NCBI RefSeq assembly: GCF_958979055.1
Contig: NC_084896.1
Span: forward strand, 25,484,501-25,548,500
Length of the DNA stretch: 64,000 nt
DNA from: Alnus glutinosa
Taxonomy: Eukaryota > Streptophyta > Magnoliopsida > Fagales > Betulaceae
Reading direction: 5' to 3'
The translations under genes and the position numbers were made by a program. Shown piece after piece: positions 47,241 to 58,559 of this stretch; the first letter of the stretch is position 1, and every line of letters starts with the position of its first letter. The notes under the pieces are model-generated. The model was not told the DNA's origin, did no database searches, and was given only the letters and a program-made list of their open reading frames with translations.

Positions 47241-47431
47241 TGCTGGAAGAAATTTGAGATTACAAGCAAATACTCATTTTATCCAGGGTGACGTGTGTGC
47301 TTACGTCTAAATAAACATTATTTTATCCACGGTGACCTGTGTGCTTACGACTAAATAAACATTATTATCTTTCTCTGCAGCTGTGAAAGATATACGTACC
47401 CGCGGAGAAAAGAAATCTTCTCTCTCTCACA
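47241..47431. promoter_or_regulatory. Compact two-way promoter between the intact alpha and beta genes
   Basis: Only 191 bp separate the two start codons. It contains two tandem 44-bp units (47277-47320 and 47321-47364), each with a GGTGAC(G/C)TGTGTGCTTACG core; unit 1 has TGACGTGT, an ACGT-type bZIP core. TGCAGCTGTGAAAGATATAC (47376-47395) is the beta core motif. Both genes must take their 5' leaders from this stretch. Confidence 0.7.
47277..47364. repeat. Two 44-bp tandem repeats in the shared promoter
   Basis: Units begin TTTTATCCAGGGTGACGTGT and TTTTATCCACGGTGACCTGT and continue GTGCTTACG(T/A)CTAAATA. They differ at about three positions. The spacers of the other two head-to-head pairs do not show this duplication. 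Confidence 0.9.
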
Positions 47432-50400
47432 ATGGCAGGAAGAATGGCCTTCTCTTCTAGACTAATGACCCTTGTTGTTGTCGTGCTTGTCCATCAAACT
47501 TGCAGTGTTGAGGATGGTCATCAATGTCCTCCTTCTTCCTGCGGCGATATCCATAACATAAGCGATCCCTTTCGATTACAAGACGATCTAAAAAACTGCG
47601 GCGACCGAAATTATACCCTGTCATGTGAGAACAACAATACAGTGTTGTACTCAGATGCCGGAAAATATTATGTGCGGCAAATCAATTACGATAACTATAC
47701 AATCCGAGTGGTAAACTCCGGTATTGAGCAGGTATCCATCCCTCCTTATTTTCTAAACGGCTATAATTTCAGTTTTGGGCGTTCATATGACCTGAATCGA
47801 CAAGGGAGATCTTGGGAACTAATAAGAATATCAAGGAGTGTGGTTTTCGTGATGTGTGAAAATCGGGTGAATTCGCCATTGTATTTGGAGACTTCTACTT
47901 GCTTCAGAATTAATGGATCAGACTCAGAGTATTCTTCCAACTCTTCCAAGACGTATAGATATGTCAAAGTCGGCAGAACGAGTCCATTAGATGTGGAGGA
48001 CTCGTGCCAAATAGAGGGAATGTCTCTGACATCGTGGCCAGGAAATGATGACCGACATGTTTCCTGTTCAGACGTCCACAACGCATTGGTATATGGTTTT
48101 GAGCTTTCATGGTGGAAAGCTATGTGTAAAATACGCTGCAGATCAGGAGACTATTGCTACTTGGACAAGGCGAATCATGTTCAATGTTCTGGTATATCTA
48201 TAGTAGCTTAGCATTGTAGTGACTTTATTTATAATTCCAAGTTTGCAAAAGCTGATGTTATTATTTTCTTTGTCAAAGCAGGATTCCTAGACGAGGCATT
48301 CATAGGTGAGCTAGGCTTCTCTCTCAAAAATTTGTTTGGATGATAATATAGATTTGTATAATGAAAAAGAATTGAACGAGTGTTATATATGCCGGCACAA
48401 AGTGGATAAATAACTTGTTAAAATATTAATTAAATGATTAAATTTATTATATTTTATCAATTTCAATTTTTGAAATAATTGATGATTTACTATATAACCA
48501 AATGTTTCGGAATTGGTTGATCTTAAACTTTTAGGGCCTATTTGGTAAATAATTGTGTTGTGGGATATTTGTGTGTTGTGTAGTAAGAAGTTATTGATGT
48601 GATATAAAATTTGGGAATGTTTTATAGAAAAATGAAAAAGTTTTGTTTCCTAGTGAATTTTTTTATTTGAATAATAATAAAAAATTATTGATGTGATATA
48701 AGAAGTGTAAAAAAGTTAGAATGTTTTTTTTTTTTTTTTTTTAGAGAAGTGAAAAAAAAAAAAAAAAAAAAAGAGGGAGAGTTTGAGCAGTTTGCCAAAC
48801 TAACCCTTATGCTTTGTTTAAATCTCAAAAACAAGGAAAATATTAAAACTTCTTCTAATATTCTTCTGGGTCCTTCTATGCTAATATGACACTTTGTTTT
48901 TTTTTTAAAAAAAATTTAGAAGAGAGAAATCATGCTGTAATTTTTTTTTTATTAAAAACATGGTGACATGTGAGCATAGAAGAACTCCAAAATGACACTA
49001 GAAAGAGTTTTAACATTTCTCCAAAAACAATGAGCTAGGAATATGAGAAGGAAAAATATCAAATTTCTTAAGAGAGATAAGCTTCCTCTATTCAATAAAA
49101 GTTTCATTTTTTCCGTATAAAGAATTAATTAATATTCTATATATGCATATCTTTTTTTTTTCTTTTTTTTTTCTTTTTTTTTATATAGAAATACTCTATG
49201 CATAACTGCGCGCGCATATATAAATGATTAAATTCTATTATAACATAATCGTAATCTTGTTTACCAACCTCAGTAGCCAAAATATATATTCACCCCAACT
49301 ATAGATAATTAGCTAAACAACGGAGAGAATCCACAAAATCGATCTCAGCTAATTTCAAGCCCATACAGGTAAAATCTGGAGGGTTTTCAAATTTAATTTC
49401 CTTGTTAAGCATGGCCAAGGGGAAATTATTTAAGTTTTTGATTACTTACTAATTAATTCATATTTTTCTATCTGTTGCAGTTTTTATTTGGAGAGTACTG
49501 TACTTCTTTGGTAAGAACTCGTTTCTCTCCTTTGATCTTCTTCAATTTCTTTTTTTTTAACAGATGATTCCTTAGAATGTAAAACATGAAAATAGTTTGA
49601 ACGTGCAAACATGATGAAAAAATTTATGACATTTACAAGAAAAATACAACAAATATATATATACCATGCTTCATTATAAGGATTTATGAAGGAGATTAAT
49701 TGAAAGTTGTTACTAATTTTTTCAACTAACAATAAAGGTGCTGACACCAATGTAATCATAAATTTATTTTTTTCCTAATAATTTGGATGTTCTTTCCCAG
49801 GATTATACCATGCCCTAGTATTTGTACTAGGGGCTCCATGTGTAATTGCGTTTTTGATATATAAATGGCATAGAAGGCATGTATCTATGTATGATGCTGT
49901 AGAAGAATTTTTGCAAAGCCACAACAACCTCATGCCAATAAGGTACTCTTACTCAAAAATTAAGAAGATGACCAAAAGTTTCAAGGACAAATTGGGTGAA
50001 GGAGGCTATGGTATTGTATATAAAGGAACGCTTCGAAGTGGCTGTCTTGTAGCTATAAAGATGTTAGGTAAATCCAAAGCTAATGGACAAGACTTTATAA
50101 ACGAAGTTGCAACCATTGGAAGGATTCACCATGTTAATGTAGTGCAACTTATTGGGTTTTGCGTTCAAGGATCGCATCGGGCTCTTATATATGAATTTAT
50201 GCCTAAACGGTCTCTGAATCAGTACATTTTTTCCCCGGAAGAAAGTGATGTCCTAAGCTACAAGAAAATATATGGTATTGCTATAGGAATTGCTCGTGGG
50301 ATTGAATATTTACATCAAGGATGTGAAATGCAAATTTTGCATTTTGATATTAAGCCTCACAACATTCTTCTCGATGAGAATTTTACTCCTAAGATTTCTG

Positions 50401-50900
50401 ACTTTGGCCTGGCAAAATTATATCCAGTAGATAACAACATTGTTTCTTTGACTGCAGCAAGAGGGACATTAGGATATATGGCTCCTGAATTATTCTACAA
50501 AAACATTGGAGGTGTCTCTTACAAATCTGATGTTTATAGTTTTGGAATGTTATTGATGGAAATGGCGAGTAGGAGAAAGAACGTAAGTGCATTTGTAGAG
50601 CATTCAAGCCAAATTTACTTTCCTACTTGGGTCTATGACCAATTGCAGGATGGAAATGACATAAAAATGGAAGATGCTACGGAGGAGGAAAAGAAAATGA
50701 TTAAGAAGATGATCATAGTGGCATTATGGTGCATACAGATGAAGCCCAGTGATCGCCCTTCAATGAGCAATGTCTTAGAAATGCTTGAAGGAGAAGTTGA
50801 ATGCTTACAAATGCCTCCAATGCCCACTTTGTCATCGCCAGAGAGACCTATGATGAATGCCGAAGAGAATTCGAATCAAAGTTGCTCGTCTTCAGAATAA
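47432..50900 (+). CDS. Intact class-beta LRK10L-type receptor-like kinase
   Basis: Exons 47432-48191, 48282-48305, 49481-49510 and 49801-50900 join in phase to 1,914 nt, 637 aa. Order: signal peptide (about 1-26), GUB_WAK-type domain ([20 protein letters not shown] on, to about 100), second cysteine-rich part ending [11 protein letters not shown] (to about 252), two mini-exons of 8 and 10 codons, membrane span (about 273-292), conserved juxtamembrane MYDAVEEFL, kinase (about 332-600). Landmarks: GEGGYG 337-342, K358, E373, HFDIKPHN with D454, DFG 472-474, [11 protein letters not shown]. It is non-RD (Phe before the aspartate). The short tail ends with Ser-rich SNQSCSSSE. Intron 2 (48306-49480) holds two MITEs. 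Role by family: plasma-membrane receptor kinase, probably in defence or wall sensing; the ligand is unknown. It shares a 191-bp promoter with the alpha gene. Confidence 0.93.
48534..48806. mobile_element. Tourist-like MITE in intron 2 of the beta gene
   Basis: 273 bp with termini GGGCCTATTTGGTAAA and, inverted, GGGTTAGTTTGGCAAA. It has perfect TTA duplications at 48531-48533 and 48807-48809, the PIF/Harbinger signature. A T run then an A run lies near the right end. Related to 34859-35165. Confidence 0.85.
48835..49022. mobile_element. Second MITE in the same intron (8-bp duplication)
   Basis: 188 bp with long imperfect inverted arms (GGAAAATATTAAAACTTCTT against GGAGAAATGTTAAAACTCTT) and AAAAACAA on both sides (48827-48834, 49023-49030). 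An 8-bp duplication fits hAT-type elements; a 9-bp Mutator-type reading is also possible. Confidence 0.7.
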
Positions 50901-51662
50901 TTAGTTTTCTATTGTGTATTTAATAGCACAAAGACAGTTGATATTTATGTTTAGCAAATAAGAATTACTTTGATTGATGATAACTCTTATAATTATTATA
51001 TCATATTTTGTGTACGGATTCCATTTCCTCATGCTTAACCATTGAATGGAGTTTCAATTTCAGAAGTCATGATGCTGGTCTTCATCATCTACCAGTTATT
51101 CTTTGCTATGTTAGTTTGGAATATTGGATTATATATACTAATTCTTGGATTATAAATTTATATTTTTGAATGTGGAAGACTACGAGCAATTCGAGCAACT
51201 GTTCTTTCAAAGCTTTGGAAGAATATAGTGAAACAAATATCAGGTTGTCCAAAAACCAAATTGTAAATGAAAGGACATTGGGGTGCGAAAACCTCAAGAA
51301 TAACTTCGAGTATATGAGTGACTTCCCTCTCATAGGTCTTTGATATAATGACACATCAGGTAGGAATCAAGCCCAAAAACTCAATTTTTGTTTGACATTT
51401 TTATTATTGATAAAGTTGTTTGTTTTCTGAGAATTACAAGAACATTGGGCATTAGATATTTATTCTATAAATATGGTTCATAAGTTACATTATATGCGGT
51501 TTAGATATGTTAATGAGATTAATGCACAAAAGATCTAAATCATAATTCTTTGTGACTTATAAACCTTAATTCATAGTCGATGATAAAATTGGGTATTTCA
51601 TCTAATAAGACGATAAAATATCAATCATGATGATTTATCTTGACTGTGAAAGTATTTGTAAC
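50901..51662 (+). repeat. 3' flank blocks a and b of the intact beta gene
   Basis: It matches 17760-18660 after the 15019 copy. No gene. A polyadenylation site could not be fixed. Confidence 0.7.
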
Positions 51663-52256
51663 TATGACGTCCCATATCCCCTAGGAATTGGGATGTGCTT
51701 ATATGTATAATCGCACCATTTTTGACACAACGCATTTTAAAGCCGTGATGACCTTAAACATATTAAAACTCTGTAGTTAAGCGTACTTCTGTAAGAGTAG
51801 TACCAGGATGAGTGACATTTTGGAAAGTCTGGTTTGGGGGAGCCAAAAGTAGACAACATTGTGTCATTGGGGGTGGGTCGTTACAAATGGTATCAGAATC
51901 ATTGTTCAGCCTGAGATGAGGGGAGCGTGCACAAGCCCATGAGGGTCGCCAATGGGCACTTACTGGGACGCCAAGAATGGGGTGTTCCCATGAGGGTCGC
52001 CAATAGGAACCCTGGGTCCCAAGATGGGGTGATTGTGACGTCCTACATCACCTGGGAATGAAGATGTGCTTATATGTATAATCGCACTATTGTTGATACA
52101 ACGCGTTTTAAAGCCGTGATAGTCATGAACCTATCAGAACTCTGCAGTTAAGCGTGCTTCTACGAGGATAGTACTAGGATGGGTAACCACCTGGGAGGTA
52201 TGGTTTGAGGGAGTAAAAAGCGAACGATATTGTGTCATTGGAAATTGGTCGTTACA
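51663..52256 (+). mobile_element. Cassandra TRIM (LTRs with 5S rRNA-like sequence)
   Basis: Two 223-bp LTRs, 51663-51885 and 52034-52256, both end GGTCGTTACA. Each contains a 5S rRNA-like stretch: ACTCTGCAGTTAAGCGTGCT and AGTACTAGGATGGGTAACC in the right LTR, carrying the 5S internal promoter region. ATGGTATCAGAATCATT after the left LTR is an initiator-Met primer-binding site, and a purine tract precedes the right LTR. Target duplication GTAAC lies at 51658-51662 and 52257-52261; the matching flank near 18670 has the empty site. The 148-bp interior has no protein, only a short direct repeat (CCCATGAGGGTCGCCAAT). Structurally complete, with clearly diverged LTRs, so not recent. Confidence 0.93.
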
Positions 52257-53085
52257 GTAACACTTTGCTCTTTAATTAGGGTTAAATGTTTTCTAATTAT
52301 TGCTTAAGTATGTTAGAATTGATTTTAAGTGCTTAACTAGGAGAAAAATGTGATTTTTTTTTTTTTTTTCTATTTAAATAGGAAAAAATGATTACACGGG
52401 AGGAGAAAATTGAGAATTGGTTTAGAAGGAACTTTAGTTTCGACAATCACCAACAGCTTCCTCCAATGGAAGCAAATGATGGGGAGGCTCATGCAACTTT
52501 ACTGGCAAATAACATAGTGGCCTCTTTTGATTGTAACTTCTTGTTTTTTATAAAGGGAATTTCTAACCATCATTCTAGCTATCAACAAAGCCAACCTACT
52601 TACAGAATGGATCTTCTCCCCATCATGGCAGATATTCACCCCTAGTGGCTGTATCAAAAGTTTCTAGGAGTGCCAATTTTCGTACACACCAAATTATAAC
52701 AGAGCCTTTTCTCACATTGTCTTTAGAAGCATTCACAATTATTCTCATATTATCTTCCATTAGAATCAATACTAACAAAGATCTCCAGTGTAATTCCCTA
52801 TTTCCTATATTATTTAGGAAAAATATATATATAAAAACATATATATACATTAACAAAAGTAATTCATTTTTAAGTTTTTAACATTGTAAATGTTTAAAAC
52901 GTTATCCTTACAAAGTTAAAAAAATAATAAAAATGAACTTTATACAAATTTATATAATCTTATACGAGTCAACCGAATTTATACAAGTTTGACTCAATAC
53001 ATGAGCTCAATTTCTATTACGCTTGATGTATTTAATAAACAAACTAAACTCTTAGCTCGAGCTATTTGACAGTTTATTTATAGCC
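52257..53085 (+). repeat. Beta-unit flank blocks b (right part) and c
   Basis: 52257-52620 matches 18680-18980; 52640-53080 matches 40041-40421 and 19080-19350. The open frame 52388-52645 (NFSFDNHQQLPPMEANDGEA) resembles no family I know, and the 18780-18960 copy is broken, so it is not called a gene. Confidence 0.6.
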
Positions 53086-53401
53086 TTACCCAGAAACTTA
53101 GATGCACAACAGGGGAAAATACACACGATATTAACATCAGATTTGCTGTAGATATTAACATCTTATAGTTTTTCATCCTTCATTGGAACTTACAAAACAA
53201 AATCACTAATTTTAGTCCCATAATATTAAAACTATTCTCACATCCAGCCAATATTTTATTTAACAATCCAATACACCAGAACCAGACGCGCGTTACATTA
53301 CCAAGTAAACAAATGGATTGAACATGACCATCTTATAAGTAATTGATGCATTTACAACTAGCAAGCCATTTTATGTACAGATTATCTGAATTTAAGCCAT
53401 T

Positions 53402-54600
53402 TTATTCACTTTCGAAGTCCTCATCATCATCTCCAAAGGTAAAAACAGAAGCATCAGCTGCCATTGCCTTGAATTCACTTTCTATGTTGGGCACCTCAAG
53501 GGCTGGTATAGCTCCACCACCAGCATCACTTTTAGGCTCAGTATCAACATGCATCGGTGTTGAGCTAGTGTTTCCCAGAGATATATGTTCAATACTTCAA
53601 TCTCACGAGATAAACTTGCAATTTGATTTGAATATAGCCTAGTCTCAGAACTGGAGGTGGTATTGATGACAGTTCCTCCTGCTGCAGAAGCTACTTCTGC
53701 TTGCCTGCTCTTTGAAGAACCGGTTTCCTCCACCTCACTATCCGAAAAAACGTCATCTTTTTTCATGACCTTTTAGGTCTTTGTTTTGGGTTGGTCTGGA
53801 TGCACCCTCATCAACTGTTGCAGGAGGAGTACCCGAGCTTTCATCTGTTTTCTTGGCAGCAGTTTCAGTGTTGGGTGTTGTAGTATCAATGCCATTAGAA
53901 TCTACCGACACAACCTCAACCTGAAATCCCGGGGAAGGCAGTTTCCTCTACAAAAAGCATAAACCAGAAAAAATAAATAATATTGTACAATAATCACCAA
54001 TTTCCAAGAAAACAAAGAAAAGAGTGACACAGAACAGAAGCAAACTCTGTCTTAAGAATTAATAGTTACAAAGAAAAATATTTCAAGTGCGAGGATCTAA
54101 GCGTTGTAAGGGCAGATCATCACATATTAATTGTTTGATCTTCACCTTGTCAAATCCGTCAAGATCATTGGTGTTCAAAACTTTTCTATTTTCCGTCATC
54201 GTTGTGTTTAACCAGCTGAAAATCACAGAAAAAGTAATAAATTTCAATTTCATGTCTGAAAAGCATAACAAAGAGAGTGATTTATTGGGGACGAAGCTGA
54301 ATTACTGACAAGTAGAAATCTCCTTGACGGTCATGAAAATGGACTTTGAAGTCCCCAGCCAGCTCCATCAGACCTGGCTCCCCTGGCAAAGAAAAGACCA
54401 TTACCCCCTTCTTGGGTGCACTAAACCAAAAATCTTCTGGCTGCAGAAATAATAGAGGTTTATGAAATCCCAAATTGGTCAAAAGAACTCCAAAGCCCCA
54501 AAATACAAATGGAATATCATCAGGATATATTCCTAAGATCTCTAACTAGTTGCTTCTAGACAATCAAACAGACCTACCGAAAGATCCCTGGTTCTTGGAT
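53402..54600 (-). pseudogene. 3' fragment of a PTEN2-like phosphatase gene (C2 domain and tail)
   Basis: Minus-strand exons: end of one near 54579-54600 (KHPRTRDLS), 54440 to about 54312 (PEDFWFSAPKKGVMVFSLPG ... HFHDRQGDFY), 54215-54146 (WLNTTMTENRKVLN ... LDGFDK), 53947-53402 (RKLPSPGFQVEVV ... FTFGDDDEDFESE-stop). These are the C2 domain and acidic tail of plant PTEN2, a dual-specificity lipid/protein phosphatase. The catalytic domain with its HCxxGxxR loop is absent. One extra A near 53763 and a second shift between about 53530 and 53600 break the last exon. The donor after DFY gives Phe where the family has Cys. A truncated pseudogene, carried as a passenger between blocks c and d. Confidence 0.9.
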
Positions 54601-55734
54601 GCTTTTTTGCGGAGAAGACCACACAGTAAGCACAAGAAAAGCATTAAAGCAAAATCATTGCATCAGCATAATGATATTTCGATTATATACGAGTTTTGAA
54701 GCTATGCAGAGCTTCAGAGAGAGCAAAAATGCAACTAGAATCGCAATCTCCATCACATATAACCCCAAACAAAGAGAACACCAATAACTAGAGTTCTCAT
54801 TGGCAAAAGTTTGGAATCCAATGTGGCACCCCATCTGCATAAATGAGCTATCAGCGGCAGGAAATGCCAATTAGCCCTTGCTCAATTGGTCCAGGTGCTG
54901 TAAGGTTGAGGAAAAAAGCCTTGAATCTAGCTCGTGAAATTCTTGTATATCCCCAATGAACTTAGATACTACAATAACAATAAATTCAACACCAACATTA
55001 AACAAAAAAATAATAATAATCTTTTACTGTTCGATGCTGAACAATTGTTCCAAAGTAGGAAAAAAGAATAATCCAACATGCGGCAATCGGCAATCACAAG
55101 GATTAGCAAGAATAATTATGATGCATTACGGACTATTTGAATAGATACATGTATATATGTATGTTTATGCAAAAGCACTGATGAATATACACAACACAAG
55201 CTAAGGCAATCACAAAGGTTAGTATGAACAATTCTGATGCACTATTTGAATATATCACTGATGAATATTAAGGAGAAAAACCCAAGGAAAGAATGAGAAA
55301 ATAGTATTTGCTGAAATGCCCAAAAAAACAAAACAAAAACAAAACGGAAGTATGACAAATGAACTCAGATACTACAATAAAAAAAAAAAAAAAAAAATAA
55401 CTAAAAGAAAAAAAAAATTGCTTTCAGTTGGTTCAACAAGATTAGATCGAGTTTAAGAGATAAGTGATAAAATTAGCCCTTGCTCAAATCAGTGTTTGTG
55501 TCGAACCAATGCACATGTAGCCATGTGGCCCATGTGGGCCTGAACGATTTCTGAGGGCTGGAAAGTCTTCAACTCATTGTACAAGCAGGATTCAAGGAAT
55601 ATGGGATTGTTCTGAGAATGGAACATTAATATGCATGATTGGTTGGTTTATTGGGCCGATCAGGCCCGTTCATGGTAATGGACTAATAAAGATCTTGGGA
55701 AACTTGCTGCAAAGATGATTCTTGAGCAATACCC
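54601..55734 (+). repeat. Block d (unit flank)
   Basis: From 54763 it matches 41358-42290. 54601-54762 may be PTEN2 intron; nothing else is recognised. A tracts lie near 55379-55397. Confidence 0.65.
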
Positions 55735-56825
55735 ATATGATGAGCGTACTATTAGGGGGCATATTAGCGCTATAAATTGGTTCGTTGGTTTTATTTTATT
55801 TTAATAAAATACTTCTTTGTTTTGGGTGTTTTTATTTTAAATATAATGAAACCTAATAACGTTTTCACAAAGTTGTGTAGCTTCTAAATTAAATTAATTT
55901 CACTGGCGGTTTTTTACGATGAAAATTTCGGTCACTAAAGTCATATTTGTTTTGGCATAAAAGTTTTTCTTATTTTTGAGTGTTTAGTGTGAAGTAAAAT
56001 ATTGGTCAACTTGAAAATATTTTTAGTTGAAAAAAATAAAATAAAATAACATTCACAAGGAATAAAATGGTTTACGCTTCTCATCTGCGTAAATCATTTT
56101 TTGTCTCTCTCCCATCCCCGGGCAGGCAATTGTGAGAAGGCCCCTGATGGGGCTCACTTGTCAGAGCAAGTGGGCTGCACAAGGGCCCTCTCACACTTAC
56201 ATGCCCAAATTGCAAATAATAAGACAGACAATTAATGTACTGAATCTCAATCTCATCCCCAAATAACTTCTATTCTCACACATTCTTTTGCTCGATCTAT
56301 AGCTCATCGATCTTGATTGTCTCTCTATCTTTCTCGTATCTCCTCATATTATATAAAAATATATAATCATTGTTTGTCAATATGTGTATATTTTCATTAA
56401 ACTTATAAGTTTTAGGATGATTTTTTTAGTTATGTATATATTTTATGCCGAAACGTGCTTCTAAAGTTTTTTGTAACACATGAAAGGTTCATGAAAATGA
56501 ATTTTCCTGCATGCTTGAAACTTAGATGCATTTGAATGGGTCATACGCGTAATTGACTGAAATTGGTAGATATTAAACATGCGTCTCTTTCCTTCATTAT
56601 GCATGTGGTGCCTTTTCATTCGCCGGGGGCCATAATTGACTAAGCAAGCATCACGTGCGCTTCCAATATTCCGCGGGTTGGTCTATTCAGTGGAAAAATT
56701 AATTGGAAGCAGAAAGTCAGTCAAGAGCTAACTGCCATCTGAAGGTTTCACGAAAATTCCATGCATCTTTCTTTTTCTTTGTAGGGACTAGGGAGAAGCG
56801 TACGTGCAAATTCTTCCTTTTTACG
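55735..56825 (+). repeat. Upstream block of the kinase-only beta copy
   Basis: It matches 35166-36330 closely, with the same block order (promoter words near 56580-56760). No gene. Confidence 0.75.
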
Positions 56826-58130
56826 AATACCGTGCTTAATACAAGGATTTAGGAAGGTGATTAATTGGGAAGTTGTAAGTATTTTTTAAACTTAAAAAAA
56901 AATAGGCTTAAACCAATATTGCAACAATAAGTTTGTTTTCTTCTAGTTAATTAGTTGGATGCTCCTGCATGCCCAGGAGGACAGCATGGTAATAACTGTA
57001 TTAGCTAGGGACTCCGGCCGACTCTATGCATGGGTGATTGCGTTTTTAATACATAAATGGCATAGAAGGCATTTATCCATGTATGATGATGTACGTGGAA
57101 GAATTTCTACAAATGCACAACAACCTCATGCCCATAAGGTACTCTTAGAAATTAAGAAGATGACCAAAAGTTTCAAGGACAAATTGAGTGAAGTGGACTA
57201 TGACATTGTATATAAAAGGAACGCTTCGAAGTGGCCATCTTGTAGGTATAAGGTGTTAAGTAAATCTAAAGTTAATGGACAAGATTTTATAAATGAAGTT
57301 GAAACCATTAGAAGAATGCACCATGTTAATGTAGTGCAGCTTATTGATTTTTGCGTTCAAAGGTCAAATTAAACCGGGCTCTTAATTATATATGAATTAA
57401 TGCCTTAAGGGTCTCTAAAAAAAGTACATTTTTTCACCAGAAGAAAGTGTCGTCCTAAGCAACAAGAAAATATATGATATTGCTATAGGAGTTGCTCGTG
57501 AGATTGAATATTTATATCAAGGATGTGACATGCAAATTTTGCATTTTGATATCAAGCCTCACAACATTCTTCTTGATGAGAATTTTACTCCCAAAGTGTT
57601 TGACTTTGGCCTTGTGAAACTGTATCCAATAGATAACAACATTGTTTCTTTGATTGCAACAATAAGAACATTAGGATATATGGCTCATGAACTATTCTAT
57701 AAAAACATTGGAGGTGTCTCCTACAAATCTAATGTTTGTAGTTTTGGAATGTTATTGATGGAAATAGCGAGTAGGATAAAGAACATAAGTGCATTTGTAG
57801 ATTATTCAAGCCAAATATACTTTCCTACTTGGGTCTATGACCAATTGCACGATGGAAAAGACATAAAAATGGAAGATGCCACGGAGGAGGAAAAGGATAT
57901 TTAAGAAGATGATCATAGTTGCATTATGGTGCATACAGATGAAGCGTAGTGATCGCGCTTCCATGAACAATGTCGTAGAAATGCTCAAATGAGATGTTGA
58001 ATGCCTACGAATGCCTCCTAAGCCTACCCTATCATCACTAGAGAGACACATAATGAATGCTAGAGAATATTCGAATCAAAGTTACTCGTCAATTCAATCA
58101 AATGAGTCAAATCAATTAGCTCAATTTTAA
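56826..58130 (+). pseudogene. Kinase-only class-beta pseudogene
   Basis: The upstream block is joined at ACGAATACCGTG (about 56824) to former intron sequence, the same junction as in the 36331 copy; exons 1-2 are missing. The kinase exon (from about 56975) keeps [20 protein letters not shown], but the nucleotide loop is changed to LSEVDYD and the frame breaks near 57090, 57215 and 57370-57420, then again near 57895. [15 protein letters not shown] is present, DFG remains (FDFGLVKL), but the activation loop differs ([12 protein letters not shown]). It ends with the family LAQF tail at 58130. Not functional. Confidence 0.9.
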
Positions 58131-58559
58131 ATGCAAATTAATTGATATGTCAGTCAAGCAAGTAATTAGTTTTCTCGTGTATTTTATAGCACAAAGATGT
58201 TTGATATTTATGTATAGTAAATTAGAGTTCATTTGATTCATGATAACTCTTCTTATTATATTATTTGTTTGTGTTCCGATTCTATTTCCTCATGCTTAAC
58301 CATTGAATAGAGTTTCAGTTTGAGAAGTTATATATGGTGCTATTCTTTTTTATCCACTAGTTATCGTTTACTTTTTGACTTTGGTATATTGGATTACACT
58401 AATCCTTGACACTTGGGGATAATCATGGTCACAATTCATAAATTTATATTTTTGAATGTGGAAGACAACGAACAATTCGAGCAACTATTTTTTGAAAGCT
58501 TTGGAAGAATACAATGATACAACAATGGTTTGAGGTTTGAAGTCACCCTAGGTTTTGGT
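58131..58559 (+). repeat. 3' flank block a
   Basis: It matches 31660-32095 and 421-660. No gene. Confidence 0.75.

Noticed and set aside
45206-50900. Wall-associated kinase (WAK) proper
   Set aside because: No EGF repeats are present, and the kinase carries the HFDIKPHN loop typical of LRK10L/PR5K-type kinases.
51730-51815. A free-standing 5S rRNA gene
   Set aside because: The 5S-like sequence is inside both LTRs of a Cassandra element with a target duplication, so it belongs to the element.
52388-52645. 85-codon open frame in beta flank block b
   Set aside because: Its paralogue at about 18780-18960 is broken and no family is recognised; more likely chance or scrap.
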